Assembly: GCF_039544165.1 (NCBI RefSeq)
Contig: NZ_BAABLD010000017.1
Location: forward strand, 496,001-560,000
Direction: 5' to 3'
Origin: Viridibacterium curvum
GTDB taxonomy: Bacteria; Pseudomonadota; Gammaproteobacteria; Burkholderiales; Rhodocyclaceae
DNA length: 64,000 bases
The notes under the pieces were generated by a model that ran no database searches, was not told the origin of the DNA, and saw only the letters and a program-made list of their open reading frames with translations. Both the position numbers and the translations under genes were made by a program. Numbering within the stretch: the stretch's first letter is position 1; each line of letters begins with the position of its first letter. Positions 31,826 through 39,083 of the stretch are shown here, in pieces.

Positions 31826-32191
31826 TCATGGCCAGAACACCCGCTCGCTGTCCTTACAAAGTACGGCCAGCAAGGCGTCGAGGTCTTTGTATTCGTCGTG
31901 CAGCAGCCACATGTCGAGCTGGTGGTCACGCGAGTAGAGCAGCCAGGAACTGCCCAACTGTTCGATGCGGGCGATGTCGATCACGCCGCCTTCGGGGTCG
32001 ATGTTGCGTGAGCAACAGGGACTGGTGACGAGATAGCCGGCGTCAGTAACGTGCACCTCGGGCTCGACGTAGCGGTAACGTTCGCGGTCCTTCAGCGCGC
32101 GCTGCAGGCGTCGGCGCGTGAACTCCTGTTGGCCGACCAGCACCGAAGCCTTCTTCTCGATGGGGTGCAGGGTGCGCATGGCGTTCATCAC
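31826..32191 (-). CDS. DUF3024-like protein
   Basis: 121 residues. The segment EFTRRRLQRALKDRERYRYVEPEVHV, then GYLVTSPCCSRNIDPEGGVIDIARIE, fits the pattern I associate with DUF3024, a small domain of unknown function common in nif operons. The adjacent cysteines in SPCCSRN may bind metal. It sits 12 bases downstream of nifZ (second copy) and is separated from nifS by the composite repeat. Confidence 0.78.
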   Translation of the reverse strand: MMNAMRTLHPIEKKASVLVGQQEFTRRRLQRALKDRERYRYVEPEVHVTDAGYLVTSPCCSRNIDPEGGVIDIARIEQLGSSWLLYSRDHQLDMWLLHDEYKDLDALLAVLCKDSERVFWP

Positions 32192-32203
32192 CGACGACGC
32201 GCC

Positions 32204-32449
32204 TCACAGAGGCGCGATCTCCTCTTCCATCACGCCGACCACGCAGGGGCGTTCGGTGCCGAACTCGACGATGTAGACCGGCAGGTTGGCTTCTTCGTGA
32301 TGACCGATCTGCACGATCTCGCCGGGCGTGCCGATGGCAACGAGCAGCGCGTCTTCGGGCATCTCGGGATAGCTGCCGTCGTTGTAGAGGTCGATCAGCG
32401 CGGACACGCGCTGTCCCCACTGGTACTTCGCTTCGCGCATGTCAAACAT
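32204..32449 (-). CDS. nifZ: NifZ family protein (short copy)
   Basis: 81 residues. The WGQRVSALIDLYNDGSYPEMPE start and the segment GTPGEIVQIGHHEEANLPVYIVEFG are typical of NifZ, which assists maturation of the second P-cluster of the MoFe protein. ATG 32449 is preceded by AAGGAGAAGG and overlaps the end of the longer nifZ by eight bases. The open frame extends to 32491 but lacks an RBS there. Two adjacent nifZ-type genes of different length are unusual. Confidence 0.88.
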   Translation of the reverse strand: MFDMREAKYQWGQRVSALIDLYNDGSYPEMPEDALLVAIGTPGEIVQIGHHEEANLPVYIVEFGTERPCVVGVMEEEIAPL

Positions 32450-32867
32450 GGCCTTCTCCTTCTTCAACACGAATGCCGCCAATCTCCACATCGACTGCCT
32501 TGATCGGCGGCGCCTCCTGCACTGCCCCCACCTTGGCGCGGTTGAGCTGGGCCATCTTTTCAGGGCCGAGGGCTTCTATGACGTGTTCGGGCAGGTTGTC
32601 GAGGGAGACCAGTTCGCGGCCGCGCATGCCGACGCGGTTGCCGGTCTCGATGAACTCGACGGCATAGATGTAGTACTGCTGCAGGAAGGTGTTGATGCTC
32701 TGGATGAAGCCGACATCGCCCTTGCGTGCGAGCACTTCACCGATGTCCTTGCCGCAATAGGTGCCATCGTTGCGGATGGTGTAGCGCGTGACCACGCGTT
32801 CGCCGTAATTGAAGATCGGCGGTGCGGTCAGTTCTACGGTGTCGCTGTCGCGGCTGATATCACCCAT
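32442..32867 (-). CDS. nifZ: NifZ family protein (long copy)
   Basis: 141 residues. The pattern PPIFNYGERVVTRYTIRNDGTY, then GKDIGEVLARKGDVGFIQSINTFLQQYYIYAVEF and GMRGRELVSLD is the full-length NifZ signature. The acidic C-terminus (VEEGEGHV) is beyond the core. GGAG precedes ATG 32867. It overlaps the LRV gene end upstream and the short nifZ downstream by eight bases each, so the three are coupled. The likely role is P-cluster assembly with NifH. Confidence 0.9.
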   Translation of the reverse strand: MGDISRDSDTVELTAPPIFNYGERVVTRYTIRNDGTYCGKDIGEVLARKGDVGFIQSINTFLQQYYIYAVEFIETGNRVGMRGRELVSLDNLPEHVIEALGPEKMAQLNRAKVGAVQEAPPIKAVDVEIGGIRVEEGEGHV

Positions 32868-33681
32868 GGCGTACTCCTTCCCTGCTGCTGGCGGGGGCAC
32901 TGCCCACGCCGAGTTGTTCCAGTCGCAACAAGGCCTCGTTGCGCACTTCGGGTTCTTCGTCGTGCTCGCTCATCTGGCGCGCGAGTGCGGCGTCGGCGCG
33001 CTGGGCAACTTCCCAGCGCACTTCCCAGGCGGGGTCTTTCGCCATGCGCGACAGCAAGGCCTGCGGCATGCGCTGCACGACTTCGCGGCGCACGGCGACC
33101 TCGGGGTCGTCACACATGTCGAGCAGGCGGGGCATGGGCATGCGTTTGGCGACTTCGAGGCGCACTTCCCACTCGCGGTCGTGCATCACACGAGACAGCA
33201 TGCCCTCGGGCACGCGGCGGGCGACGAGCTTGCGCACGTAGTAGTCCTCGTCGTCCTTCATCGCCAGCAGTTCGCTGCCTTCGAGACGCATGGCGACGCG
33301 GATGCGCACTTCGCGATGCGGGTCATCCCTCAATCGCACGGTCTGGCCCAGCGGCAAGCGCACGGCCACCGACAGGCGCACGGTTTCGTCTTCGTCGTGA
33401 ATCAGCGATTGCAGGCGGAACACGTCGGCGTGGCGGCAGGCAATGGCGCGCACTTCGAAGTACGGGTGACCGAGGAAGTCGTTACCGAGATGCGGGTTCC
33501 ACTTGAAGAAGCGGTCTACGCGCTTGGCGTAGCGGTCTTCGACGCAGGCATGGGCAAGCTCGCAGCGCATCTCGCTGGCTTCATACTTCGCGCGGCTGGG
33601 GCAGGTGTCGCAGTCGAGCGCCGTGCCATGCCAGTCGACGAGGGGAATGTCCTGTTCGAAGCGCGGGACGGCGACCATCAT
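32860..33681 (-). CDS. 4Fe-4S leucine-rich repeat variant (LRV) protein
   Basis: 273 residues. The N-terminal Fe-S cluster motif is CDTC at 24-27, then Cys40 and Cys46 (SEMRCELAHAC). It is followed by about seven LRV repeats of ~24 residues (HPYFEVRAIACRHAD, DPHREVRIRVAMRLE, DREWEVRLEVAKRMP and others). It corresponds to the Azotobacter vinelandii LRV protein, an Fe-S protein of unknown function encoded near nifB. The curved right-handed solenoid is a likely protein-interaction surface. The operon position next to nifZ suggests a maturation role. Confidence 0.9.
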   Translation of the reverse strand: MMVAVPRFEQDIPLVDWHGTALDCDTCPSRAKYEASEMRCELAHACVEDRYAKRVDRFFKWNPHLGNDFLGHPYFEVRAIACRHADVFRLQSLIHDEDETVRLSVAVRLPLGQTVRLRDDPHREVRIRVAMRLEGSELLAMKDDEDYYVRKLVARRVPEGMLSRVMHDREWEVRLEVAKRMPMPRLLDMCDDPEVAVRREVVQRMPQALLSRMAKDPAWEVRWEVAQRADAALARQMSEHDEEPEVRNEALLRLEQLGVGSAPASSREGVRHG

Positions 33682-34268
33682 GACAACACCTCGTCGGCGC
33701 CGACAGTGCGCGCGCCTGCAATCTCGGGACAGTCTTCGTAACCGATGTCGTCACGCCCCATGCGGGCGAGCACGGCGTCGAGCACGCGGTAGCCGACTTC
33801 GTCCGCCGGATCCAGCTCGTTGAGGCGCGCAATCGCCGCACGCCCTTCGTCGAGTTCGCCAAGGCGCAGGCTCAGGTAGGCATAACCCTTGAGCGTGAAA
33901 AGAAAAAAGCGCGGTAGCGGCTCCAGTGCAGCGGAGCGGTCGCGCGGAAAGTTGTCGGCGCTGACGTCCTGCCAGCGCGTGGTGCGCAGGCCCAGCGCCA
34001 TCAGCGCGACAGGCAACGCGTCGATGGCGATGCCGCGCGCCTCCTTGAGGCGATTGCCGTAGAAGTGGAAGCGATACAGCGCGATCAGCACCGCCGGGTG
34101 CGTGGGTGCGAGCGCGCGTGCTTCTTCGAGCAGGGCTTGCGCCGTGGCAACGTCGTTGCGGTTGAGGCCCGCGCGACGGATCAGTGATTCGGCAGCAGGA
34201 GGCAGTCCGCCCCCCAGCACGGCGACATCGAAGTCTGCAACGTTCGATGCCAGGCTGCTGGACGACAT
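33678..34268 (-). CDS. tetratricopeptide-type helical repeat protein
   Basis: 196 residues, mainly helical, with TPR-like units (ATAQALLEEARALAPTHPAVLIALYRFHFY and FTLKGYAYLSLRLGELDEGRAAIARLNELDP). The function is probably scaffolding. It overlaps the LRV gene start by four bases. Such TPR proteins recur beside LRV genes in nif operons of proteobacteria, as I recall, but no partner is known. Confidence 0.82.
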   Translation of the reverse strand: MSSSSLASNVADFDVAVLGGGLPPAAESLIRRAGLNRNDVATAQALLEEARALAPTHPAVLIALYRFHFYGNRLKEARGIAIDALPVALMALGLRTTRWQDVSADNFPRDRSAALEPLPRFFLFTLKGYAYLSLRLGELDEGRAAIARLNELDPADEVGYRVLDAVLARMGRDDIGYEDCPEIAGARTVGADEVLS

Positions 34269-34295
34269 GACATACCTCCCTCTATGCGCAGCGGT

Positions 34296-34718
34296 TCAGT
34301 GGCGGCGGATCGCGTCGATCGACACGGTGACCACGCCAGGCAGCGATGCGGCCGGCGCGTGGCTGTGGTCGTGACCATGATCATGACCAGCCGAGGGACC
34401 GCTGCTGCTGCAGGCGCACGGCGCCTGATTCGGGTTGATGAAGGTCAGCCCGCTCTTGGTCGGCGTATCGGCGAAGTCGATAGTCACGCCTTCGAGCAGC
34501 AAGCGCGACTCGGCCGTGAGGAACAGCTTCACGCCGTTGACTTCAACCACGGAGTCGTTGGCCATGGGTGCGGCTTCGACGGTGAACTCGGAGTTGAAGC
34601 CGGAGCAGCCACCGGCACTCACTTGCAGGCGGAAGCCGGCACCTTCGGGTTGGCCGGAAAAACGCACCATGCGCGAGATGAACTTGGTGGCGGCGGGAGT
34701 CAGCGTTACGTTGGTCAT
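34296..34718 (-). CDS. HesB/IscA-type carrier with His-rich tail
   Basis: 140 residues. An A-type Fe-S carrier: VSAGGCSGFNSEF and the C-terminal CACSSSG provide the three conserved cysteines, as in nif-specific IscA. Beyond Cys-X-Cys there is an extension of about 35 residues containing GHDHGHDHSH, absent from standard IscA (about 107 residues), probably metal-binding. ATG 34718 gives MTNVTLTPAATKFI; the much longer upstream frame is not coding. It lies between the ferredoxin and TPR genes of the nifB operon. Confidence 0.92.
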   Translation of the reverse strand: MTNVTLTPAATKFISRMVRFSGQPEGAGFRLQVSAGGCSGFNSEFTVEAAPMANDSVVEVNGVKLFLTAESRLLLEGVTIDFADTPTKSGLTFINPNQAPCACSSSGPSAGHDHGHDHSHAPAASLPGVVTVSIDAIRRH

Positions 34719-34762
34719 GATGTCCTCGGTGGGATGGATCCGCGGGATCCCCGGCGGGGTCC

Positions 34763-34963
34763 TCAGGCGGCGAGCGGGATGATGCAGTCGTCGATGGGGC
34801 ACACCGCGACACATTGCGGCGTGTCGTAGTGGCCTTCGCATTCGGTGCACAACTCTGGGTCGATCACGAAAAGATTCTTCTTTTCGCTGATGGCATCGTT
34901 GGGGCACTCGGGTTCGCAGGCGGAGCAACCGGTGCAGACGTCGGCAACAATGGTCAGGGACAT
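34763..34963 (-). CDS. fdxN: 2[4Fe-4S] ferredoxin (FdxN type)
   Basis: 66 residues with two cysteine motifs: CTGCSACEPEC and CTECEGHYDTPQCVAVC, the latter having the longer insert characteristic of nif-linked FdxN/FdxB ferredoxins. It likely delivers electrons to NifB or nitrogenase. It starts 83 bases after the nifB stop with AAGGAG in front and is the second gene of the operon. Confidence 0.94.
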   Translation of the reverse strand: MSLTIVADVCTGCSACEPECPNDAISEKKNLFVIDPELCTECEGHYDTPQCVAVCPIDDCIIPLAA

Positions 34964-35046
34964 GATGGACTCCTTGCTTGTTCAGCACATTTGCATGTGC
35001 GGTTGTTACTGCCCGGCCCTCGCGGGCCGGGCTACTTCTTGATGCT

Positions 35047-36624
35047 TCAGGCAGCAGCCGTGAATGCGCCCTGACGGATCGAGGCGTCGCCACGCGGCTG
35101 ATGCTCGATGACGCCATCGACCACACGGCTGGCATAGTCGGCGAACCAGGACAGTGCAGCCTTCTCGATGAACTCATCGACGTACTGGTCGATTGGCTCG
35201 ATGCCGGCGGACTTGAGCTCGTCCTTCGGACAGGCGCCGATCTTGGCCACCAGCACGGCGTGGCAGTCATTGATGGCGCGCACCACCGAAGGCAGTTGCT
35301 CGTCGTCACCGAAGCCGCCCTGGCAGTACTGGTCGACACGGCGGTGGCCAACGAACAGCGCCTCCTTCGACGAGACTTCGAAGATCTGGAACTCGGTGAC
35401 GTGACCGAAGTGTTCATTCACACGGCCACCACCCTTGGTGGCGACGGCGACGAGCACCTTGATGTTTTCGTCGAAGGCGATCTCCGGTTGTGCGGCAAGG
35501 GCTTCGACCTTGGCAGCGTGCTGGGCCTGGCGTTCGGCCTCGACCTTGTCCTGGTAGCTGCGGCGACGGTCGAGGTCGTAGACCACTTCCATCTCTTCGA
35601 TCTTGTCGAGCGTGAATTCCTTGCTGCGGTCTTCCCCGAGCAGGCCGACGGCGTCCGCACGGCATTGGCGACAGTGACGCATCAGGTTCGCGCCGCCCAT
35701 GCAGGCGTCCTGCACAGCCTTGAGCTCCTGCGCGGTCGGGCCACGCTGGCCGTTGAGGCCGAAGTAGGTGCCGTGCTCGGGTTCCGAGATCAGCGGCATG
35801 ATGTTGTGCAGGAAGGCGCCGCGCTTCTTCACTTCGCGGTTCACTTCGATCATGTGCTCGTCGTTGATGCCGGGGATCAGCACCGAGTTGATCTTGGTGA
35901 GGATGCCGCGCGCGGTGAGCATTTCGAGTCCCTTCATCTGCTGTTCGTGCAGGATGCGGGCGGCTTCGACGCCGGTTACGCGCTTGTGATCCCAGAAGAT
36001 CCACGGATAGATCTTGGCACCGATCTCGGGGTCGACCATGTTGATGGTGATGGTCACGTGATCGACGTTGTACTTGGCGATCTCGTCGACGTTGTCGGGC
36101 AGTGCGAGGCCATTCGTCGAGAGGCACAGCTTGATGTCAGGCGCCTGCTCCTGCAGCATCCTGAAGGTATCGAAGGTCTTCTTCGGATTGGCCAGGGAGT
36201 CACCGGGGCCAGCCACGCCGAGCACCGTCATCTGCGGAATTTCGCTGGCGACTGCGACGACTTTCTTGACGGCCTGTTCGGGCGTGAGCTTCTGCGAAAC
36301 GACACCGGGGCGCGACTCGTTGGAACAGTCGTACTTGCGGTTGCAGTAGTTGCACTGGATGTTGCAGGCCGGAGCGACCGCCACGTGCATGCGTGCGTAG
36401 TGGTGGTGAGCCTCTTCGGAGTAGCAGGGATGGTTCTTGACCTTGTCCCAGATTTCCTGCGGCATGTCGTCGGGGCCACCTGACGATCCGCAACTGGCCT
36501 TGCCTTCTCCGCCATGGGTACCGCAACCACCACCGGTTGCAGGAATATCGGCGGGGGTAGCCAGCGCATTGTGACTGGACTTCAGATCGGCAATGCTGAC
36601 GTAGCTTGCTGTTGCACCTTGCAT
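35047..36624 (-). CDS. nifB: nitrogenase cofactor biosynthesis protein NifB
   Basis: 525 residues. A radical SAM enzyme that builds the 8Fe NifB-co precursor with the central carbide. The Cx3Cx2C motif is CNIQCNYC near residue 90. The radical SAM barrel runs to about 350 and a NifX-like NAFLN domain fills the C-terminus (KVLVAVATKGGGRVNEHFGH). A Gly/Cys-rich segment precedes the barrel. ATG 36624 follows AAGGAGTACGTC; the frame open to 36798 runs through the sigma-54 promoter and cannot be coding throughout. First gene of the long operon. Confidence 0.98.
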   Translation of the reverse strand: MQGATASYVSIADLKSSHNALATPADIPATGGGCGTHGGEGKASCGSSGGPDDMPQEIWDKVKNHPCYSEEAHHHYARMHVAVAPACNIQCNYCNRKYDCSNESRPGVVSQKLTPEQAVKKVVAVASEIPQMTVLGVAGPGDSLANPKKTFDTFRMLQEQAPDIKLCLSTNGLALPDNVDEIAKYNVDHVTITINMVDPEIGAKIYPWIFWDHKRVTGVEAARILHEQQMKGLEMLTARGILTKINSVLIPGINDEHMIEVNREVKKRGAFLHNIMPLISEPEHGTYFGLNGQRGPTAQELKAVQDACMGGANLMRHCRQCRADAVGLLGEDRSKEFTLDKIEEMEVVYDLDRRRSYQDKVEAERQAQHAAKVEALAAQPEIAFDENIKVLVAVATKGGGRVNEHFGHVTEFQIFEVSSKEALFVGHRRVDQYCQGGFGDDEQLPSVVRAINDCHAVLVAKIGACPKDELKSAGIEPIDQYVDEFIEKAALSWFADYASRVVDGVIEHQPRGDASIRQGAFTAAA

Positions 36625-36704
36625 GACGTACTCCTTGTTCTGCAGCGCTGTCTGCTCTTCCTGGCAGACAGATCCTGCTCGGCTGGGGCTGGCGAAGGGT
36701 AAAT

Positions 36705-36720
36705 AGCCAGTTCCGTGCCA
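36705..36720 (-). promoter_or_regulatory. sigma-54 promoter of the nifB operon
   Basis: TGGCACGGAACTGGCT on the minus strand: perfect -24 hexamer and one mismatch in the -12 box (TGGCT for TTGCT) with GC kept. The predicted start near 36693 gives a leader of about 70 bases to nifB. Confidence 0.85.
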
Positions 36721-36839
36721 CTGCCATTTCTTCTTGATATTCATAAGCTTGCAGATTCCTGCACGACGCAGGTGGCGGCGCACAAAAGCGACGCACACGA
36801 CAATTCACACAAACACTTGCAGCGGCATTGCGCGGGGCT

Positions 36840-36855
36840 TGTCGGGTTCACCACA
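36840..36855. promoter_or_regulatory. NifA upstream activator sequence for nifB
   Basis: TGTCGGGTTCACCACA is an exact TGT-N10-ACA site centred about 155 bases upstream of the predicted nifB transcript start. Its left half matches the site at 45776 (TGTCGGGTT). Confidence 0.8.
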
Positions 36856-36896
36856 GGGCCGTCCAGGCCACGAGGTGAAGCGACCGTTGGCTCCCC

Positions 36897-36978
36897 CGTC
36901 ATTCCCGCGAAGGCGGGAATCCAGTGACTTTGCGGCGGGATCGAACGACGCTGGATTCCCGCCTTCGCGGGAATGACG
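36897..36978. repeat. paired 'cattcccgc' repeat upstream of nifB
   Basis: Two inverted CATTCCCGCGAAGGCGGGAAT palindromes with about 30 bases between, as at 8621. With the promoter, the NifA site and the terminator at 37028 this accounts for the 463-base gap. Confidence 0.85.
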
Positions 36979-37027
36979 GCAGCTGGGGGCAGGCGGAGAC
37001 ATCAGCAGCGCTGCAAGGAACTCACAC

Positions 37028-37063
37028 AAAAAAACGGGCGGCCAGCTCTCACCGGACCGCCCG
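37028..37063 (-). terminator. intrinsic terminator of the flavoprotein gene
   Basis: In the minus-strand transcript GGGCGGTCCGG...CCGCCCG is followed by TTTTTTT. It lies 25 bases after the stop of the 37088-38662 gene. Confidence 0.75.
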
Positions 37064-37087
37064 ACCAATGCAAAGAAAACTTTTCAC

Positions 37088-38662
37088 CTAATGCGCAGCC
37101 GCCTCCGCGCGATCAAGCAACTGTTCATTCACGCTCAGCGCAAACTCGCGCCAGGCCGCCGCCATCTCGCGGCGGATGGCCTGCAGGTATTCGGCATCGG
37201 GGTCGTGCTCGGTGGGGAAGTTTGAAATCGCGCACGAGGTGGCGTTGTGCGTAACCGCCGCCGTGAGGAAAACATCACTGAAACCCACGAAGGGCTCCAG
37301 CACGCGCGGCGTGAGCGCCGAGCGGCCCTTCTCTACCGGCACGCCATCGAGGTCGAGCGCGAGACCGGCGAGTTGCGTCAGCGCGGCGGCATAGAACTGC
37401 CCCACCACCTCCATCACGGCGACGCGCGTAGGCGCTTCGAACTGCTGTGTGGAAAGGGTCTGCATGAGCATGCGCCGATAGTTGGCAATCGCCTCTTCGC
37501 GCCGCGCGGTCACCCAGGCGGCGAATGCGTCGAGGCTGCCGGCATTCGTCTCGGCGAGCGGCGGCGGCACGACGCGCAGCTGCGGGCGCTCGTCGAGTTG
37601 CTGCCACACACGCGCGGCAACTTCAAGCGCGCCTTCCATGTAGCCCGCAGCCTGCGCTGCAGTCTCGCTGCCGGCAAAGTGCAGCTTGCCGGCCCAGTGC
37701 GCACGCGCATAGGCTTCCACGCCGTCTTCGGGGTGCTCGTTGCGCGACACCGCATCCATGCCGCTGCACGTGAAGCGCTCGGTCGCCCAGTCACGCATGT
37801 GCAGCTCACCATCTGCCGCCTGCGGCCCGAAGAACTGCGAGAGCTGACTGCCGATCATCATCGGCAGCGCGGCCTTGAAGGCGGTGCGCACCGAAGGCGG
37901 CATGGCAACGAAGCCTCCCAGTGCGCCCGGCGTGCCGGTCGATGAAGAGGCGTCGAAAATCTCGGCCAGCACGGCCTGCGGATGCGTCACGAAAGCGTTG
38001 CCGGCAAGCCCGCCGTCGCGCCACCAGGCGCGGTCGAAGCCGCAGGATGTCTTGGCGGCCGATGCCATCCAGGTGGGCGTGGCACGCAGTGTTTCCACCA
38101 TTTCTGCTTCCAGTGCCGGCGTGAAGGAAAGACGCTCTTCGACAAGGCGAGGAGGCAGTGCGAGAACGACATTGCGCGCACTCAGCACGACGGTTTCCTT
38201 GCCCGTCCAGCAATGCACTTCGACATGCGTGCCCTGGTCGAACAGACGCGTCACTTCATAACCGAAGCGCAGGCGCTCTACCGACAGGCGCTGCAGCAAG
38301 GCATCGACCAGCGAACGCATGCCACCCACAACGCGCTGCGCGCCGTTATGCACCCCGGGTTGCGGCAAGGCTTCGGGGCTGCCATCGCCCTGCGCGAGAA
38401 TCATGATGGTGCCGCTGTCGTGCTGCGCGAAAGTCTGCAGGCCCAGGTCAGCGAGCAGGCGCGTCATGCGCGGCTGCGTCTCGGGCCAGAACCATCCGGG
38501 GCCCAGATCGTGCGCAAGGCCGTTGGCGTCGCGTTCGGTGTCGATACGGCCACCCGGACGCGGACGGGCTTCTACCAGGAGATAGTCGCGGCCGGCGAAC
38601 TGCAGCTTGCTGGCAAGGCTGAGTCCGCAAAGGCCAGCGCCGACAATGAGTGTGTCGAGCAT
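37088..38662 (-). CDS. flavin amine oxidase-family protein
   Basis: 524 residues, FAD-dependent. The dinucleotide fold is at the start (DTLIVGAGLCGLSLASKL), then RPGGRIDTE, and the C-terminal FAD segment HFAGSETAAQAAGYMEGALEVAARVW. It matches the flavin-containing amine oxidoreductase (monoamine oxidase-like) family. About 110 residues beyond the FAD segment form an extra helical C-terminus. Substrate unknown. A sigma-54-like promoter lies 40 bases upstream and a NifA site 266 bases upstream, shared with the divergent selO gene, so nitrogen-fixation linkage is probable. Confidence 0.88.
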   Translation of the reverse strand: MLDTLIVGAGLCGLSLASKLQFAGRDYLLVEARPRPGGRIDTERDANGLAHDLGPGWFWPETQPRMTRLLADLGLQTFAQHDSGTIMILAQGDGSPEALPQPGVHNGAQRVVGGMRSLVDALLQRLSVERLRFGYEVTRLFDQGTHVEVHCWTGKETVVLSARNVVLALPPRLVEERLSFTPALEAEMVETLRATPTWMASAAKTSCGFDRAWWRDGGLAGNAFVTHPQAVLAEIFDASSSTGTPGALGGFVAMPPSVRTAFKAALPMMIGSQLSQFFGPQAADGELHMRDWATERFTCSGMDAVSRNEHPEDGVEAYARAHWAGKLHFAGSETAAQAAGYMEGALEVAARVWQQLDERPQLRVVPPPLAETNAGSLDAFAAWVTARREEAIANYRRMLMQTLSTQQFEAPTRVAVMEVVGQFYAAALTQLAGLALDLDGVPVEKGRSALTPRVLEPFVGFSDVFLTAAVTHNATSCAISNFPTEHDPDAEYLQAIRREMAAAWREFALSVNEQLLDRAEAAAH

Positions 38663-38702
38663 GGCAGTCCTCTCTGTGAGACGCGTGTTATGGCACTCAT
38701 AC

Positions 38703-38718
38703 AGCAAGCATCGTTCCA
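38703..38718 (-). promoter_or_regulatory. sigma-54 promoter of the flavoprotein gene
   Basis: TGGAACGATGCTTGCT on the minus strand has a perfect -12 box and one mismatch at -24. The predicted start near 38691 leaves a leader of about 29 bases. Confidence 0.7.
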
Positions 38719-38928
38719 CGCCCGCGCGAACCGCAACGCGGACTCCGTCACCCGGGTCCGACGGCTCCCCTTCGCGAAAGAGGGGCGAAGGAAGATTGGC
38801 TTGGGGCCTTGATTGGCGAGGTAAAGCCGATTCCGTCCTCTACCTTTTTTGCAGAAGGAGGAAACCCACCTGTCCTGCGTGTCGTCCCCGACTTGCGTAC
38901 GGCATCAGCAACGACGCCGCGTCGACTT

Positions 38929-38944
38929 TGTCGCAATCCACACA
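38929..38944. promoter_or_regulatory. NifA upstream activator sequence (selO/flavoprotein)
   Basis: TGTCGCAATCCACACA is an exact TGT-N10-ACA site. It is centred about 100 bases upstream of the predicted selO start and about 245 bases upstream of the divergent flavoprotein start. It occupies the 421-base divergent gap, which shows no other gene. Confidence 0.75.
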
Positions 38945-39008
38945 CATCACGCGGGCTGCGTCTGTGCAAATCCGCGCAAAAGCGCATCGCGACGCGGCTG
39001 GCAAGCCA

Positions 39009-39024
39009 AGGCGCGATCCTTGCG
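39009..39024 (+). promoter_or_regulatory. sigma-54 promoter of selO
   Basis: AGGCGCGATCCTTGCG keeps GG/GC and TTGC; two mismatches at -24 and one at the last position. Predicted start near 39036, 48 bases before the selO ATG. Confidence 0.65.
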
Positions 39025-39083
39025 TTTACCTCTGGTGCTGCATCAAAGCCCGCCAGAAGGCCAGCTCAAAGGTTTGCTCCGAC

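Noticed and set aside
34978..36483. Long open frame (501 codons) opposite nifB
   Set aside because: It is antisense to a clear NifB with radical SAM and NifX domains; high GC produces such mirror frames. The translation has no recognisable domain.
36625..36798. N-terminal extension of nifB to 36798
   Set aside because: It would translate across the sigma-54 promoter at 36705-36720; a strong RBS stands before ATG 36624.
38691..38706. TGGCACTCATACAGCA as a plus-strand sigma-54 promoter for selO
   Set aside because: The -24 box is perfect but the -12 box is poor (CAGCA), and it is about 380 bases from selO; the element at 39009 fits better.
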